From NCBI RefSeq assembly GCF_900107665.1, contig NZ_FNQT01000001.1, forward strand, positions 1,280,398-1,344,397: 64,000 bases of DNA. The letters are read 5' to 3'. The stretch comes from Haloplanus vescus (GTDB lineage: Archaea > Halobacteriota > Halobacteria > Halobacteriales > Haloferacaceae). Position numbers and translations under genes: made by a program. Below the pieces are notes generated by a model. The model had not been told where the DNA came from. It ran no database searches and was given only the letters and a program-made list of their open reading frames with translations. Positions 25,870 through 36,075 of this stretch are shown one piece after another; positions within the stretch are counted from its first letter, which is position 1; each line of letters begins with the position of its first letter.

Positions 25870-26097
25870 ATGGGACGGTACGGCGACTTGGACTATCCGG
25901 TGCTGGCGAAGCGAGGGACGCTACTCGGGCTTGCCGTGTTCGCTCTCGGCGCCCTCGGCGAACTGGCGGTGCACGCGCTGGCGCTGCAACTGCCGGCGTG
26001 GGAGATGACGCTGTTGTTCGACGCGGAGGTGCTGGGCGTGCTGTTGTTCCTGCTCTCGCCGCTGGTGTTCGGCATTTTGCTGCCGCTGACGGAGTGA
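25870..26097 (+). CDS. Small membrane protein (two helices)
   Basis: 75 residues, MGRYGDLDYPVLAKRG followed by hydrophobic segments at about 18-40 and 48-70. It lies 74 bases upstream of the ATP synthase operon but ahead of that operon's TATA box, so it is probably a separate transcript. Function unknown. Confidence 0.6.
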   Translation: MGRYGDLDYPVLAKRGTLLGLAVFALGALGELAVHALALQLPAWEMTLLFDAEVLGVLLFLLSPLVFGILLPLTE

Positions 26098-26133
26098 GTG
26101 GCGGCAGGTCCGTCAGCACGGTTCCGCAAACAC

Positions 26134-26139
26134 CTTATA
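26134..26139 (+). promoter_or_regulatory. TATA box of the ATP synthase operon
   Basis: cttata sits 33-38 bases ahead of the atpH ATG at 26172, in a locally AT-rich stretch. This predicts a very short 5' leader. Confidence 0.6.
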
Positions 26140-26171
26140 GGCTGATTGTGCAAATTCCACTGATCAGTAGT

Positions 26172-26504
26172 ATGCCGAGACCAGAGGTTCTCGAACGGAT
26201 CAAGGCGGCCGAGGCGGAAGCCGAAGAGATCGTCACGGAGGCCGAGGCCGACCGGGACGAACGGATCTCGGAGGCGCGAGCACGTGCCGACGAGATCCGC
26301 GCCGAGGCCGAGGAGGAGGCCGAGGCCGAGGCCGAACGCCGTCTCGAAGAGGCCGAGGCAGAGATAGACGCCGAGGCGACAGAGATCCGCGAGGAGGGGG
26401 AGGCTGCTCGCGAGGCACTCGTCGCGCAGGCGGAAGAACGAGAGGAGGAGGCGGTCGAATACGCCATCACACAGTTCGAGGAGGCGGTGCATGCTCAGAC
26501 CTGA
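26172..26504 (+). CDS. atpH: A-type ATP synthase subunit H (peripheral stalk)
   Basis: A 110-residue, almost entirely charged helical coiled coil (Ala/Glu/Arg heptads with repeated AEAEA blocks). Subunit H pairs with subunit E to form the outer stalk that holds the catalytic head still. The position at the head of the operon and the length match archaeal AhaH. Its 3' end overlaps the atpI start by 14 bases. Confidence 0.9.
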   Translation: MPRPEVLERIKAAEAEAEEIVTEAEADRDERISEARARADEIRAEAEEEAEAEAERRLEEAEAEIDAEATEIREEGEAAREALVAQAEEREEEAVEYAITQFEEAVHAQT

Positions 26505-28722
26505 GCAGATGAGCAAGGTGTCGGTGACGGGGTCGAAGTCGGTCATGGACGAGGTCGTTGAGGCCGTCCACGACTGCAACCTCCTTCACGTCACCGAGTA
26601 CGACGGGTCCTGGGACGGCTTCGAACCGGGGAACCCGGTCGACGGCGCCGAAGCGGCCTCCGAGAAGCTCGTGACCGTGCGCTCCATCGAGAGCATCCTC
26701 GACGTCGACGAGGCCGATGCCGGTCCGACGCGCATCGTGACCGACGAGGCGCTCGAAGAGGAACTCGAGGAGATTCGCACCCGCGTCAACGACCTGGAGG
26801 ACCGACGCGACGAGATTCGCGACGAGCTCAACGACATCGCAGAGCGGATTTCGGCGGTCGAGCCGTTCGCGACGCTCGGCATCGACCTCGACTTGCTCTC
26901 GGGCTACGACACGCTCGACGTCGCCGTCGGCGAGGGCGACCCCGAGGCCATCGAACGCGCTGTCGTCGACGCCGACGGTGTCGCCGACTTCGAAGTGTTC
27001 TCCGAGGACGACGTGGTCGCCGTCTTCGTGCGCCCGGCCGACGGGGCCGACGACCCGCTCGACGACGCGCTCGTCGGCGTCGAGTTTAGCGCGCTCGAGG
27101 TGCCGGATGCAGACAGCTCCCCGGAGGAGTACGTCTCGGACCTCGAACAGCGCCGCGACCGAGATCTCCAGCCGGAACTGGAATCCGTCGAAGAGGAACT
27201 CGAAGAGGTTCGCCTCGACGCAGCGGGCTTCCTGCTCGCCGCCGAGGAGCAACTCTCCATCGACGTCCAGAAGCGGGAAGCGCCGCTCTCCTTCGCGACG
27301 ACGGAGAACGCCTTCGTCGCCGAGGGCTGGATTCCGACCGACGAGTACGCGACGCTCGCGGGAACCATCACCGACGCCGTCGGTGACCACGCGGAAGTCG
27401 AAGAGCTGGAGCGGGCGTCGTTCACCACCAGCGGCGACGAACACCACGAAGAGGTATCCGCGGAGTCGGACGCTGCCACCGACGGCGGCGAGAGTGTCCG
27501 CGCCGACGGCGGCGACAACGTCGTCATGCGCGACGACTCCCCGCCCGTGGTGCAGGACAACCCCGGTCTCGTCAAGCCGTTCGAGGTGCTGACGGAAGCA
27601 GTCAACCGTCCGCGGTACGACGAAATCGACCCGACGGTCTTCGTCTTCCTCACGTTCCCGGCCTTCTTCGGGTTCATGATCGGTGACCTCGGGTACGGTG
27701 CGCTCTACACCCTCATCGGGTACTTCCTCTACACCAACTTCGACAGTGACGCCTTCCGGAGCATGGGCGGCGTTACGATCTTCGCCGGGCTGTTCACGAT
27801 GCTCTTTGGCGTCCTCTACGGCGAAATATTCGGCCTCCACCTCGTCTCGACGTACCTCTGGGAGGGGGCGCTCGGCATGAGTCACCCGCCGATGGAGAAG
27901 GGACTGTCCCCGGCCGGACAGTCGTACGCGCTGACGTGGCTCGTGGTGAGCATCCTCGCCGGCATTCTCCATCTCAACGTGGGGTACGTCATCGACTTCG
28001 TCGAGAACATCCAGCTCCACGACGCCAAGCACGCAATCACCGAGAGTGCCTCGTGGATCCTGATGCTCAACGGGCTCTGGGTGGCCATCCTCTCGCCCGA
28101 CCTCGTTGGCGTCACGCCCGACTTCCTGTTCACCATCTTCGACGGCACGCACGCCGCGCCCGAAGCGGGCGAGGCGATTCACGCCACCTACGCCCTCGGG
28201 TTCAACGGCTTCCCCGAAGTCGTCGGCCTCGCGGGCCTCGCGGCGTTCGCCGTGGGACTGGTGCTGCTGGTCGTCGGCGAACCCGTCGAAGCCATCGAGT
28301 TCCTGAACGTGCTCGTGAACGCGCTGTCGTACACCCGAATCGCGGCGGTGTTGCTCGCGAAGGCCGGGATGGCCTTCACGGTCAACCTGCTGTTCTTCGG
28401 CGTGTACGTCACGGGCGAGGGCGCAGAGGCCACGTTCCACTTCGGCCTCGGTCACATGCCCCACGTCGGTGACATGGCGCACGGCCACGAAGTGACGGAA
28501 ATCATGTTCGGCGGACTGGTCCACTCCGGTCCGGCGATGCTGCTCGTGGGACTGCTCGTCCTCGTGCTCGGTCACGCGCTCGTCCTCGCACTCGGCGTCA
28601 CCAGCGCCGGGCTGCAGGCGGTGCGACTCGAGTACGTGGAGTTCTTCGGGAAGTTCTACGGCGGCGGCGGTCGGGAGTACGAGCCGTTCGGCTACGACCG
28701 GACGTACACGACCGAAGACTAA
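26491..28722 (+). CDS. atpI: A-type ATP synthase subunit I (subunit a, membrane)
   Basis: 743 residues. The N-terminal half (about 1-370) is cytoplasmic and coiled-coil rich, with a highly acidic insert at about 310-345. The C-terminal half carries the membrane helices that form the proton half-channels against the K-ring. The segment ALSYTRIAAVLLAKAGMA near residue 610 contains the conserved Arg expected to face the K-ring glutamate. Start: ATG 26491. The ATG at 26509 (MSKVSVTGSK) is a plausible alternative just after the atpH stop. Confidence 0.93.
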   Translation: MLRPEQMSKVSVTGSKSVMDEVVEAVHDCNLLHVTEYDGSWDGFEPGNPVDGAEAASEKLVTVRSIESILDVDEADAGPTRIVTDEALEEELEEIRTRVNDLEDRRDEIRDELNDIAERISAVEPFATLGIDLDLLSGYDTLDVAVGEGDPEAIERAVVDADGVADFEVFSEDDVVAVFVRPADGADDPLDDALVGVEFSALEVPDADSSPEEYVSDLEQRRDRDLQPELESVEEELEEVRLDAAGFLLAAEEQLSIDVQKREAPLSFATTENAFVAEGWIPTDEYATLAGTITDAVGDHAEVEELERASFTTSGDEHHEEVSAESDAATDGGESVRADGGDNVVMRDDSPPVVQDNPGLVKPFEVLTEAVNRPRYDEIDPTVFVFLTFPAFFGFMIGDLGYGALYTLIGYFLYTNFDSDAFRSMGGVTIFAGLFTMLFGVLYGEIFGLHLVSTYLWEGALGMSHPPMEKGLSPAGQSYALTWLVVSILAGILHLNVGYVIDFVENIQLHDAKHAITESASWILMLNGLWVAILSPDLVGVTPDFLFTIFDGTHAAPEAGEAIHATYALGFNGFPEVVGLAGLAAFAVGLVLLVVGEPVEAIEFLNVLVNALSYTRIAAVLLAKAGMAFTVNLLFFGVYVTGEGAEATFHFGLGHMPHVGDMAHGHEVTEIMFGGLVHSGPAMLLVGLLVLVLGHALVLALGVTSAGLQAVRLEYVEFFGKFYGGGGREYEPFGYDRTYTTED

Positions 28723-28723
28723 C

Positions 28724-28769
28724 GAGGCACTCGGCGCCTCTTCTTGGTTCGCGGTGACATACGTTCACC
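28724..28769 (+). terminator. Two hairpins between atpI and atpK
   Basis: GAGGC (28724-28728) pairs with GCCTC (28736-28740), followed by ttctt. GGTGA (28753-28757) then pairs with TCACC (28765-28769). Both lie in the 172-base gap that splits the operon ahead of the proteolipid gene. They could attenuate or end transcription, or mark an RNA-processing site. Confidence 0.45.
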
Positions 28770-28894
28770 GGTGAATAGCCGTGCTCTCGCCCCCGCGAGG
28801 ACGGTTTCTGGTGACTCGTTTTGGGAAGGTTTATGACCATCCTCGGGGCAACTACGCACTGTTCGGAGACTCAAACGGACTCCACACCCCACCA

Positions 28895-29155
28895 ATGTAC
28901 GAAATTGCAACCCAGCTGGCATCCGTCGCACTGCAGACTGAAGGAGCAGCCGCCCCCGCAATCCCGGCACCGGCCGCCGCGGCACTCGCCGTCGGTCTGG
29001 CCGCTCTCGGCGCGGGCTATGCCGAGCGTGGCATCGGTTCGGCCGCCGTCGGCGCTATCACCGAGGATTCGGACCTCTTCGTGCAGGGCCTGATTTTCAC
29101 GGTCCTGCCGGAGACTCTCGTTATCCTCGCGCTGGTCGTCGTGTTCCTGGTCTGA
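28895..29155 (+). CDS. atpK: A-type ATP synthase subunit K (proteolipid ring)
   Basis: 86 residues and two transmembrane helices. The N-terminal segment (about 1-22) ends before an Ala/Pro-rich start of helix one (AALAVGLAALGAGYAERGIG). Helix two carries the ion-binding Glu in VLPETLVILALVVVF. Several copies form the rotating ring. The 172-base gap upstream contains hairpins and a possible internal promoter (ggtttatg near 28829-28836), which may allow extra expression of this high-stoichiometry subunit. Confidence 0.93.
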   Translation: MYEIATQLASVALQTEGAAAPAIPAPAAAALAVGLAALGAGYAERGIGSAAVGAITEDSDLFVQGLIFTVLPETLVILALVVVFLV

Positions 29156-29174
29156 ACACCCCCTCCCTCTCATC

Positions 29175-29756
29175 ATGAGTTTAGACACAGTCGCCGAAGA
29201 CATTCGAGAAGAGGCCCGCGCGCGTGCGGAGGAAATCCGCGAAGAGGGCGAGGAGCGCGCCGCCGAAATTATCGAGGAGGCCGAGAGCGACGCGGAGGAG
29301 ATTCACGAGGAGCGAGAAGCCGACGTGGAGCGCGAGGTTCAGCAGCGCCGCGAGCAGGCAATCTCCAGCGCGAAGCTCGAAGCCAAGCAGTCGCGACTCG
29401 AAGCGCGACGCGACGCGCTCGAAGAGGTCCGCGAGGAAGTCGAGACGACCCTCACGGACATCGACGGCGACCAGCGCCGCGAGTTGACGGCGGCACTCCT
29501 CGACGAGGCTGCGGAGGAGTTCGACGAGGGCGAGTCGGTGTCCGTCTACGGGCGGGCCGACGATCAGGAACTGCTCGAAGACCTACTCGAGGATTACGAC
29601 GGCTTCAGCGTCGCCGGGGAGTACGACTGCCTGGGCGGCGTCGTCGTCGAGAGCGAGGAGTCACGCGTCAGGGTGAACAACACCTTCGACTCCATCCTCG
29701 AGACGGTCTGGGAGGACAACTTGACGGAGCTGAGTGACCGACTGTTCGAGCAATGA
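29175..29756 (+). CDS. atpE: A-type ATP synthase subunit E (peripheral stalk)
   Basis: 193 residues. The N-terminal 90 are a long charged helix that pairs with subunit H. The C-terminal 90 are the globular head, with GGVVVESEESRVRVNNTFDSILETVWEDN typical of V/A-type E subunits. The stop overlaps atpC by four bases (ATGA). Confidence 0.93.
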   Translation: MSLDTVAEDIREEARARAEEIREEGEERAAEIIEEAESDAEEIHEEREADVEREVQQRREQAISSAKLEAKQSRLEARRDALEEVREEVETTLTDIDGDQRRELTAALLDEAAEEFDEGESVSVYGRADDQELLEDLLEDYDGFSVAGEYDCLGGVVVESEESRVRVNNTFDSILETVWEDNLTELSDRLFEQ

Positions 29757-30802
29757 GCGCAAGTTCCGGCAGTTCGAACCCGGAGTACGTCACCGCTCGC
29801 GTTCGGTCGCGCCGTGCGGCCCTGTTCAGTGACGACGATTATCGGAAACTCGTCCGCATGGGGCCGTCAGAGATTGCCCGGTTCATGGAGGAATCGGAGT
29901 ACGAGCGCGAAATCAACGCGCTCGGGTCGCGCCACTCCGGTGTCGACCTTATCGAATACGCACTCAACCGCAACCTCGCGAAGCACTTCAACGACCTGCT
30001 GGACTGGGCCGACGGTCGGCTCTACGACCACATCGCACGCTATCTCCGGAAGTTCGACGCGTGGAACGTCAAGACGATTCTGCGCGGCATCTACGCCGAC
30101 GCAGAGCGCGACGACGTCGACACCGACCTCATCCGCGCCGGCGAACTCTCCGACCGCCAACTCGACCGATTGCTCGACGCGGCGACCATGGAGGACGTCA
30201 TCGAACTGCTCGACGGAACGATGTTCGCGGAGCCGCTCGAAGCGGCCTACGAGGACTACGAGGAGACGGGCGTGCTCGTGCCGTTGGAAAACGCGGTCGA
30301 CCGCGTCTTCTACGAGCAGTTGCTCTCGGGGCTGGTCGTCAACGAGGCGACCCAGACCTACCGAGAGTTCCTCGAAGCGGAAATCGACTTCCGGAACGCC
30401 CGGAACGCGCTCCGACTGGCCCGAAGCGGGGCGGACATCGATCCCTCCGAGTACTTCATCGAGGGCGGGTCGCTGTTCCGTGCGAGCCAGCTGAACACGC
30501 TGGCGTCGAACGTCGACGAACTCGTTACCGTCATCCGCGACAGTCGCTACGGTGACCGCCTGGACGCGGCGCTCGACGAGTTCGAACAGGCCGAGAGCCT
30601 CATCTCGTTCGAGCAGGCACTTGACGCCGCGTTGCTGGAGTACGCGGACCGACTCGGCGTCGTCCATCCGCTCTCGGTGGCGCCGGTCATCTCGTACATC
30701 CTCAAGAAGGAGCGCGAAGTGGACAACATCCGCGCCATCGCCCGCGGACGCGAGGCGGGACTGTCCGAAGAGGAAATCGAGGACGAACTGGTGATTCTAT
30801 GA
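29753..30802 (+). CDS. atpC: A-type ATP synthase subunit C (central stalk funnel)
   Basis: A 349-residue helical protein of the V-ATPase d / A-ATPase C family. It caps the K-ring and links it to the DF shaft. Family-like segments are ARVRSRRAALFSDDDYRKLVRMGPSEIARFMEESEY at the start and PLSVAPVISYILKKEREVDNIRAIARGREAGL at the end. It is coupled by four-base overlaps to atpE and atpF. Confidence 0.93.
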   Translation: MSASSGSSNPEYVTARVRSRRAALFSDDDYRKLVRMGPSEIARFMEESEYEREINALGSRHSGVDLIEYALNRNLAKHFNDLLDWADGRLYDHIARYLRKFDAWNVKTILRGIYADAERDDVDTDLIRAGELSDRQLDRLLDAATMEDVIELLDGTMFAEPLEAAYEDYEETGVLVPLENAVDRVFYEQLLSGLVVNEATQTYREFLEAEIDFRNARNALRLARSGADIDPSEYFIEGGSLFRASQLNTLASNVDELVTVIRDSRYGDRLDAALDEFEQAESLISFEQALDAALLEYADRLGVVHPLSVAPVISYILKKEREVDNIRAIARGREAGLSEEEIEDELVIL

Positions 30803-31125
30803 GCCAGGAAATCGCCGTCATCGGGAGTTCGGACTTCACCACGGGCTTTCGACTCGCTGGCGTGCGGAAATTCGAGAACGTACCGGACGAACAGAAAGAC
30901 GACGACCTCGACGAGGCCGTGATGCGGACACTCGACGACGACGACGTCGGCATCATCGTGATGCACGACGAGGACATGTCGCATCTCTCCCGGGAGGCCC
31001 GGGAAGCCGTCGAGGGCAGCATCGAACCGGTGCTCGTCACCTTGGGTGGCGGCGCCGGCAGCGGCGGTCTACGCGAGCAGATCAAGCGAGCCATCGGTAT
31101 CGACCTGATGGAGGAGGAAGACTAA
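30799..31125 (+). CDS. atpF: A-type ATP synthase subunit F (regulatory central stalk)
   Basis: 108 residues, a small Rossmann-like protein. It begins [24 protein letters not shown], with the VIGSxDFxxGFxLAG motif of V/A-type F subunits. It also has [10 protein letters not shown] and the C-terminal [13 protein letters not shown] helix that inserts toward the head. The gap to atpA is one base. Confidence 0.93.
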   Translation: MSQEIAVIGSSDFTTGFRLAGVRKFENVPDEQKDDDLDEAVMRTLDDDDVGIIVMHDEDMSHLSREAREAVEGSIEPVLVTLGGGAGSGGLREQIKRAIGIDLMEEED

Positions 31126-31126
31126 C

Positions 31127-32896
31127 ATGAGTCAGGCAGACACGACCGTCCGAGAGGACGGCATCATCGACAGTGTGAGTGGTCCGGTCGTGACCGCCGT
31201 CGATCTCGACGCCCGAATGAACGACGTCGTCTACGTTGGCGACGAAGGGCTGATGGGCGAAGTCATCGAGATCGAGGGCGACATTACGACCATTCAGGTG
31301 TACGAAGAGACTTCGGGGGTCGGTCCCGGCGAACCCGTCGAGAACACGGGCGACCCGCTGACCGTCGACCTCGGACCGGGACTGCTGGACTCCATCTACG
31401 ACGGCGTCCAGCGTCCCCTCGACGTGCTCGAGACCAAGATGAACAGCCCCTTCCTCGACCGCGGGGTCGACGCACCCGGCATCGACCTCGAGAAAGAGTG
31501 GGAGTTCGAACCCACCGTCGAGGAGGGTGACGAAGTCGGCCGCGGCGACGTGATCGGCACGGTCCCGGAGACGGTGACCATCGAGCACAAGGTGCTCGTG
31601 CCCCCGAACGCCCTCGAAGAGGGCGAGACGGCGGAAGTCACCGCTATCGAGAGCGGCGAGTTTACCGTCGACGAGACGGTGGCCGAACTCGACACGGGCG
31701 AAGAGATTCGGATGCGCCAGGAGTGGCCGGTTCGTGAGGCACGCCCCGCCGGCGAGAAGCAGACGCCGACGGAGCCGCTCCTGACCGGGCAGCGAGTGCA
31801 GGACGGCCTGTTCCCCATCGCGAAGGGTGGGACGGCGGCGATTCCGGGTCCGTTCGGGTCCGGGAAGACCGTCACCCAGCAGCAACTCGCCAAGTGGTCC
31901 GACGCGGACATCGTCGTCTACATCGGCTGTGGCGAGCGCGGCAACGAGATGACGGAGGTCATCGAGGACTTCCCCGAACTGCCCGACCCGCAGACGGGGA
32001 ACCCGCTGATGGCCCGGACGACGCTCATCGCCAACACGTCGAACATGCCCGTCGCGGCACGCGAATCCTGCGTGTACACGGGCATCACCATCGCGGAGTA
32101 CTACCGCGACATGGGGTACGACGTGGCGCTGATGGCCGACTCCACCTCGCGGTGGGCCGAGGCCATGCGCGAAATCAGTTCGCGACTGGAGGAGATGCCC
32201 GGCGAGGAGGGCTACCCGGCCTACCTCGCGGCGCGTCTCTCCCAGTTCTACGAGCGAGCGGGCTACTTCAACAACATCAACGGCACGGAAGGGTCGATTT
32301 CGGTCGTCGGCGCGGTCAGCCCGCCCGGCGGCGACTTCTCCGAGCCGGTGACCCAGAACACGCTCCGTATCGTGAAGTGCTTCTGGGCGCTCGACGCCGA
32401 CCTGGCCGAGCGCCGGCACTTCCCCTCGATCAACTGGAACGAGTCCTACTCCCTCTACCGGGAGCAGCTGGACCCGTGGTTCGAGGACAACGTCGCGGAG
32501 GACTGGGCCGAGGTGCGCCAGTGGGCCGTCGACGTGCTCGACGAGGAGGGCGAACTCCAAGAGATCGTCCAGCTCGTCGGCAAGGACGCCCTGCCGGAGG
32601 ACCAGCAGCTCACGCTCGAAATCGCGCGGTACCTCCGCGAGGCGTGGCTCCAGCAGAACGCGTTCCACGACGTCGACACCTACTGCGAACCCGACAAGAC
32701 GTACCTCATCCTCACGACGATCAAGACGTTCAACGACGAGGCGTTCGACGCCCTCGAAGCGGGCGTCCCCGTCGAGGAAATCACGAACGTCGATGCCCTG
32801 CCGCGCATCAACCGCATCGGCGTGCAGGAAGAGTACGAGGCGTACATGGACGAACTGAAAGACGACATCACCGAGCAGATTCGGGAGCTGTACTGA
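31127..32896 (+). CDS. atpA: A-type ATP synthase catalytic subunit A
   Basis: 589 residues. The Walker A loop GPFGSGKT is at 241-248, with the A-type-specific non-homologous region before it (about 115-190). Other catalytic motifs are [26 protein letters not shown] (Walker B region) and [19 protein letters not shown]. There is no intein. It forms the head with subunit B and makes ATP from the proton gradient. Confidence 0.97.
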   Translation: MSQADTTVREDGIIDSVSGPVVTAVDLDARMNDVVYVGDEGLMGEVIEIEGDITTIQVYEETSGVGPGEPVENTGDPLTVDLGPGLLDSIYDGVQRPLDVLETKMNSPFLDRGVDAPGIDLEKEWEFEPTVEEGDEVGRGDVIGTVPETVTIEHKVLVPPNALEEGETAEVTAIESGEFTVDETVAELDTGEEIRMRQEWPVREARPAGEKQTPTEPLLTGQRVQDGLFPIAKGGTAAIPGPFGSGKTVTQQQLAKWSDADIVVYIGCGERGNEMTEVIEDFPELPDPQTGNPLMARTTLIANTSNMPVAARESCVYTGITIAEYYRDMGYDVALMADSTSRWAEAMREISSRLEEMPGEEGYPAYLAARLSQFYERAGYFNNINGTEGSISVVGAVSPPGGDFSEPVTQNTLRIVKCFWALDADLAERRHFPSINWNESYSLYREQLDPWFEDNVAEDWAEVRQWAVDVLDEEGELQEIVQLVGKDALPEDQQLTLEIARYLREAWLQQNAFHDVDTYCEPDKTYLILTTIKTFNDEAFDALEAGVPVEEITNVDALPRINRIGVQEEYEAYMDELKDDITEQIRELY

Positions 32897-32897
32897 G

Positions 32898-34307
32898 ATG
32901 AAAGAGTACAAAACGATCACCGAGATCAGCGGTCCGCTGGTGTTCGCCGAGGTCGATCAGCCGATCGGCTACGACGAGATGGTGGAAATCGAGACCGCCG
33001 ACGGCGAGATTCGCCGCGGGCAGGTGCTCGAATCCGAAGACGGCCTCGTCGCCATCCAGGTGTTCGAGGGGACCTCCGGCATCGACAAGAACGCGTTCGT
33101 CCGCTTCCAGGGCGAGACGCTGAAGATGGAACTGACCGAGGACCTCCTCGGTCGCGTCCTCTCCGGATCCGGCGAACCGATCGACGGCGGCCCGGACATC
33201 GAATACGAGAAGCGAGAGGACATCGTCGGCGCGGCAATCAACCCGTACTCCCGCGAGTACCCCGAGGAGTTCATCCAGACGGGCGTCTCTGCCATCGACG
33301 GCATGAACACGCTCGTCCGCGGACAGAAACTTCCAATCTTCTCCGGGTCGGGGCTGCCGCACAACGAACTTGCGCTCCAGATTGCGCGACAGGCGAGCGT
33401 GCCCGAAGAGGAAGAGAGCGGCGACGACTCCGAGTTCGCCGTCATCTTCGGCGCGATGGGTATCACGGCCGAAGAGGCCAACGAGTTCATGGACGACTTC
33501 GAGCGCACCGGTGCACTGGAACGCTCGGTCGTCTTCATGAACCTCGCGGACGACCCCGCCGTCGAGCGGACGGTCACGCCGCGGATGGCCCTGACGACCG
33601 CCGAGTACCTCGCCTTCGAGAAGGATTACCACGTCTTGGTCATCCTGACGGACATGACGAACTACTGCGAGGCGCTGCGCGAAATCGGCGCCGCGCGTGA
33701 AGAGGTGCCGGGTCGCCGTGGCTACCCCGGGTACATGTACACCGACCTGGCCCAGCTCTACGAGCGTGCCGGTCGGATTCAGGGTCGTGACGGGTCGGTC
33801 ACCCAGATTCCGATCCTCACGATGCCGGGCGACGACGACACGCACCCCATCCCGGACCTGACGGGATACATCACCGAGGGGCAGATCTACGTCGACCGCG
33901 ACCTCAACAGTCAGGGCGTCCAGCCCCCGGTCAACGTGCTCCCCTCGCTCTCGCGGCTGATGGACGACGGTATCGGCGAGGGCCTCACCCGCGAGGACCA
34001 CGCCGACGTCTCCGACCAGATGTACGCCGCGTACGCGGAGGGTGAAGACCTGCGCGACCTGGTGAACATCGTCGGCCGCGAGGCGCTCTCCGACCGCGAC
34101 AACAAGTACCTGGACTTCGCCGACGAGTTCGAGAGCGAATTCGTCGACCAGGGCTTCAACACCAACCGCGACATCGGCGAAACCCTCGACATCGGCTGGG
34201 ACCTCCTCTCGAAGTTCCCGAAAGAGGAACTCAACCGTATCGACGAGGACCTCATCGCGGACTACTACCGCGAAGAGGCCACCGAGGAAGAAGCGACCGC
34301 CGACTAA
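32898..34307 (+). CDS. atpB: A-type ATP synthase subunit B
   Basis: 469 residues, the non-catalytic head subunit, which lacks a Walker A lysine ([19 protein letters not shown] replaces GxxxxGKT). Family motifs are [27 protein letters not shown] and [14 protein letters not shown]-like segments. It lies one base after atpA. A hairpin with T-run follows its stop, and atpD, which usually comes next, is displaced 4.5 kb downstream. Confidence 0.97.
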   Translation: MKEYKTITEISGPLVFAEVDQPIGYDEMVEIETADGEIRRGQVLESEDGLVAIQVFEGTSGIDKNAFVRFQGETLKMELTEDLLGRVLSGSGEPIDGGPDIEYEKREDIVGAAINPYSREYPEEFIQTGVSAIDGMNTLVRGQKLPIFSGSGLPHNELALQIARQASVPEEEESGDDSEFAVIFGAMGITAEEANEFMDDFERTGALERSVVFMNLADDPAVERTVTPRMALTTAEYLAFEKDYHVLVILTDMTNYCEALREIGAAREEVPGRRGYPGYMYTDLAQLYERAGRIQGRDGSVTQIPILTMPGDDDTHPIPDLTGYITEGQIYVDRDLNSQGVQPPVNVLPSLSRLMDDGIGEGLTREDHADVSDQMYAAYAEGEDLRDLVNIVGREALSDRDNKYLDFADEFESEFVDQGFNTNRDIGETLDIGWDLLSKFPKEELNRIDEDLIADYYREEATEEEATAD

Positions 34308-34320
34308 CGTCGGCACACAC

Positions 34321-34349
34321 TTCCGTTTCGGCGGAAACGCGCGATTTTT
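34321..34349 (+). terminator. Terminator-like hairpin and T-run after atpB
   Basis: TTCCG (34321-34325) pairs with CGGAA (34332-34336), and a TTTTT run follows at 34345-34349, 14 bases after the atpB stop. This looks like an archaeal terminator that closes the atpH-atpB transcript before the rhodopsin module. Confidence 0.6.
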
Positions 34350-34416
34350 CTGTCCGATCAGTCATCGATTCGACACGCCTCCAAATCCATTTTTCTGGCG
34401 CCGTCTGTGAGATAAC

Positions 34417-36075
34417 ATGTCAGGGAAGTCAGAGGGAGAGGGGCGTGGCGGGGGAGCGGTGCCCACGGGCGGCGGGGAAGTGACAGCGGTGAGCACCGAC
34501 GCCGTTGACGAGACGCTGAAGACGCGGACGATGGACGAAGCACCGGTCGGCATCACCATCGCGGACGCGACGATGTCGGACATGCCACTCGTCTACGCGA
34601 ACGCCGCGTTCGAACGGATGACGGGGTATCCGCCGGCGTACGCGGTGGGGCGCAACTGCCGGTTCCTGCAGGGAGAGGGGACGCGTACAGAGCCGGTCGA
34701 GCGGATGCGCGACGCCATCGAGGCCGGCGAACCGACGACGGTCGAACTCCGGAACTACCGCCGGAACGGCGAGCAGTTCTGGAACGAAGTGACCATCGCA
34801 CCGCTCCGGGACGACGAGGGAGCCATCACTCACTACGTCGGGTTCCAGCAGGACGTGACTCGCCGGAAGCGCGCGGAGCGGGCGGCGGTCCGGTACGCGG
34901 CCCGAGTCGAGCGAGAACGGGCGGCTCAGGAATTCCTGTTGGAGCGTCTCGACGGCGTCGTCGCGGACGTGACTGCCGCCGTTGCGGAGGCGCGGCGTCG
35001 ATCCGACCTCGAAGGCGGCGTGGTCGAGGGATTGGCAGCGACGTACGCGGGGGCGTGGCTGGGGGGGTACGAACCCGCCGACGAGACGCTCCATCGGCGA
35101 GCGGTGGCGGGGGAGACACCCGACAGCCGGGACCGAATTTCGCTGGGTGCCGACGCCGAGGACAGGGTCGAGACGGCGGTGGCGCAGTCCGTCGCCGACG
35201 GCCGGGTGACAATTCGAGCGCTCGACGACGGGGCCGCACCGACGGCCGTCGCCGCGATTCCCCTCCACTACGGCGATGCGACGTACGGTGCCGTCTGCGT
35301 GTTCGCCCGAAGCGACAGCGAGTTCGACGACCACGAGCGGGCGGTGTTGACTGCGCTGGGGCGGACCGTCGCCACCGGAATCAACACGCTGGAGAGCCAG
35401 CGGACCCTCCGCGGGTCGGAGGTGGTCGAACTGCAGTTCACGCTGATGACCCACCCGCTGGTCGCAGTCGCCGAGGCGCTAGAAGGTCGGCTGGCGTACG
35501 CGGGGCGCGTCGCCGACCGGGACCAGCCGACGGCGTTGTTCGAGTGTGCGGGGGCGACGGGCGAGGCGGTTCGGGCGGCGGTGGGTGAGAACGACGCCGT
35601 CGATCTGCTCGCCGTCCTCGTCGACGGCGACGACGGCTGTCTGGTCGAACTGACGGTCACGGCGGACGACCTCCGAACGCTGCTGGCGGACCACGGGGCG
35701 GAACTCCGTGCCTTGCGTGCCGAAAGTGGCGTGGCCCGGGCCACCGTCGAGGTGGCGCAGGAATCGCTCGCGCGGTCGATGGCCGACATCGTTCTCGACC
35801 GCTTCGACGGGGCAGATCTGGTCGGCTACCGCAACCGCGAGCGCCGAGACGAGACCGATAGGGAGTTCGTCGCCCGCCTGCGCGACGCGCTGACCGACCG
35901 CCAGCACGCGGCGCTACTGCGAGCGTACCGGAGCGGCTACTTCGAGTGGCCCCACGAGGCGACGGGCGAGGACCTCGCGTCGGCGATGGGTGTCTGTCGG
36001 TCGACGTTCCACGAACACCTGCGGGCGGCCCAGCGGAAACTCATCGAGGCGGTGCTCGATTCGCAGCCCAACTAG
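34417..36075 (+). CDS. bat: Bat-type bacterioopsin activator with LOV photoreceptor domain
   Basis: 552 residues. Residues about 40-150 are a LOV-type PAS domain: N80-C81-RFLQ85, N113, N123 and Q144. The spacings from the Cys (+32, +42, +63) equal those of plant phototropin LOV2, so flavin binding and a blue-light adduct are predicted. A GAF domain follows (about 180-335), then a Bat-specific coupling region. The C-terminal HTH_10 is LTDRQHAALLRAYRSGYFEWPHEATGEDLASAMGVCRSTFHEHL (about 498-541). In Halobacterium, Bat activates bop, brp and carotenoid genes. Here it lies 48 bases upstream of bop, and its TAG stop is inside a Bat-UAS-like site. Confidence 0.9.
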   Translation: MSGKSEGEGRGGGAVPTGGGEVTAVSTDAVDETLKTRTMDEAPVGITIADATMSDMPLVYANAAFERMTGYPPAYAVGRNCRFLQGEGTRTEPVERMRDAIEAGEPTTVELRNYRRNGEQFWNEVTIAPLRDDEGAITHYVGFQQDVTRRKRAERAAVRYAARVERERAAQEFLLERLDGVVADVTAAVAEARRRSDLEGGVVEGLAATYAGAWLGGYEPADETLHRRAVAGETPDSRDRISLGADAEDRVETAVAQSVADGRVTIRALDDGAAPTAVAAIPLHYGDATYGAVCVFARSDSEFDDHERAVLTALGRTVATGINTLESQRTLRGSEVVELQFTLMTHPLVAVAEALEGRLAYAGRVADRDQPTALFECAGATGEAVRAAVGENDAVDLLAVLVDGDDGCLVELTVTADDLRTLLADHGAELRALRAESGVARATVEVAQESLARSMADIVLDRFDGADLVGYRNRERRDETDREFVARLRDALTDRQHAALLRAYRSGYFEWPHEATGEDLASAMGVCRSTFHEHLRAAQRKLIEAVLDSQPN

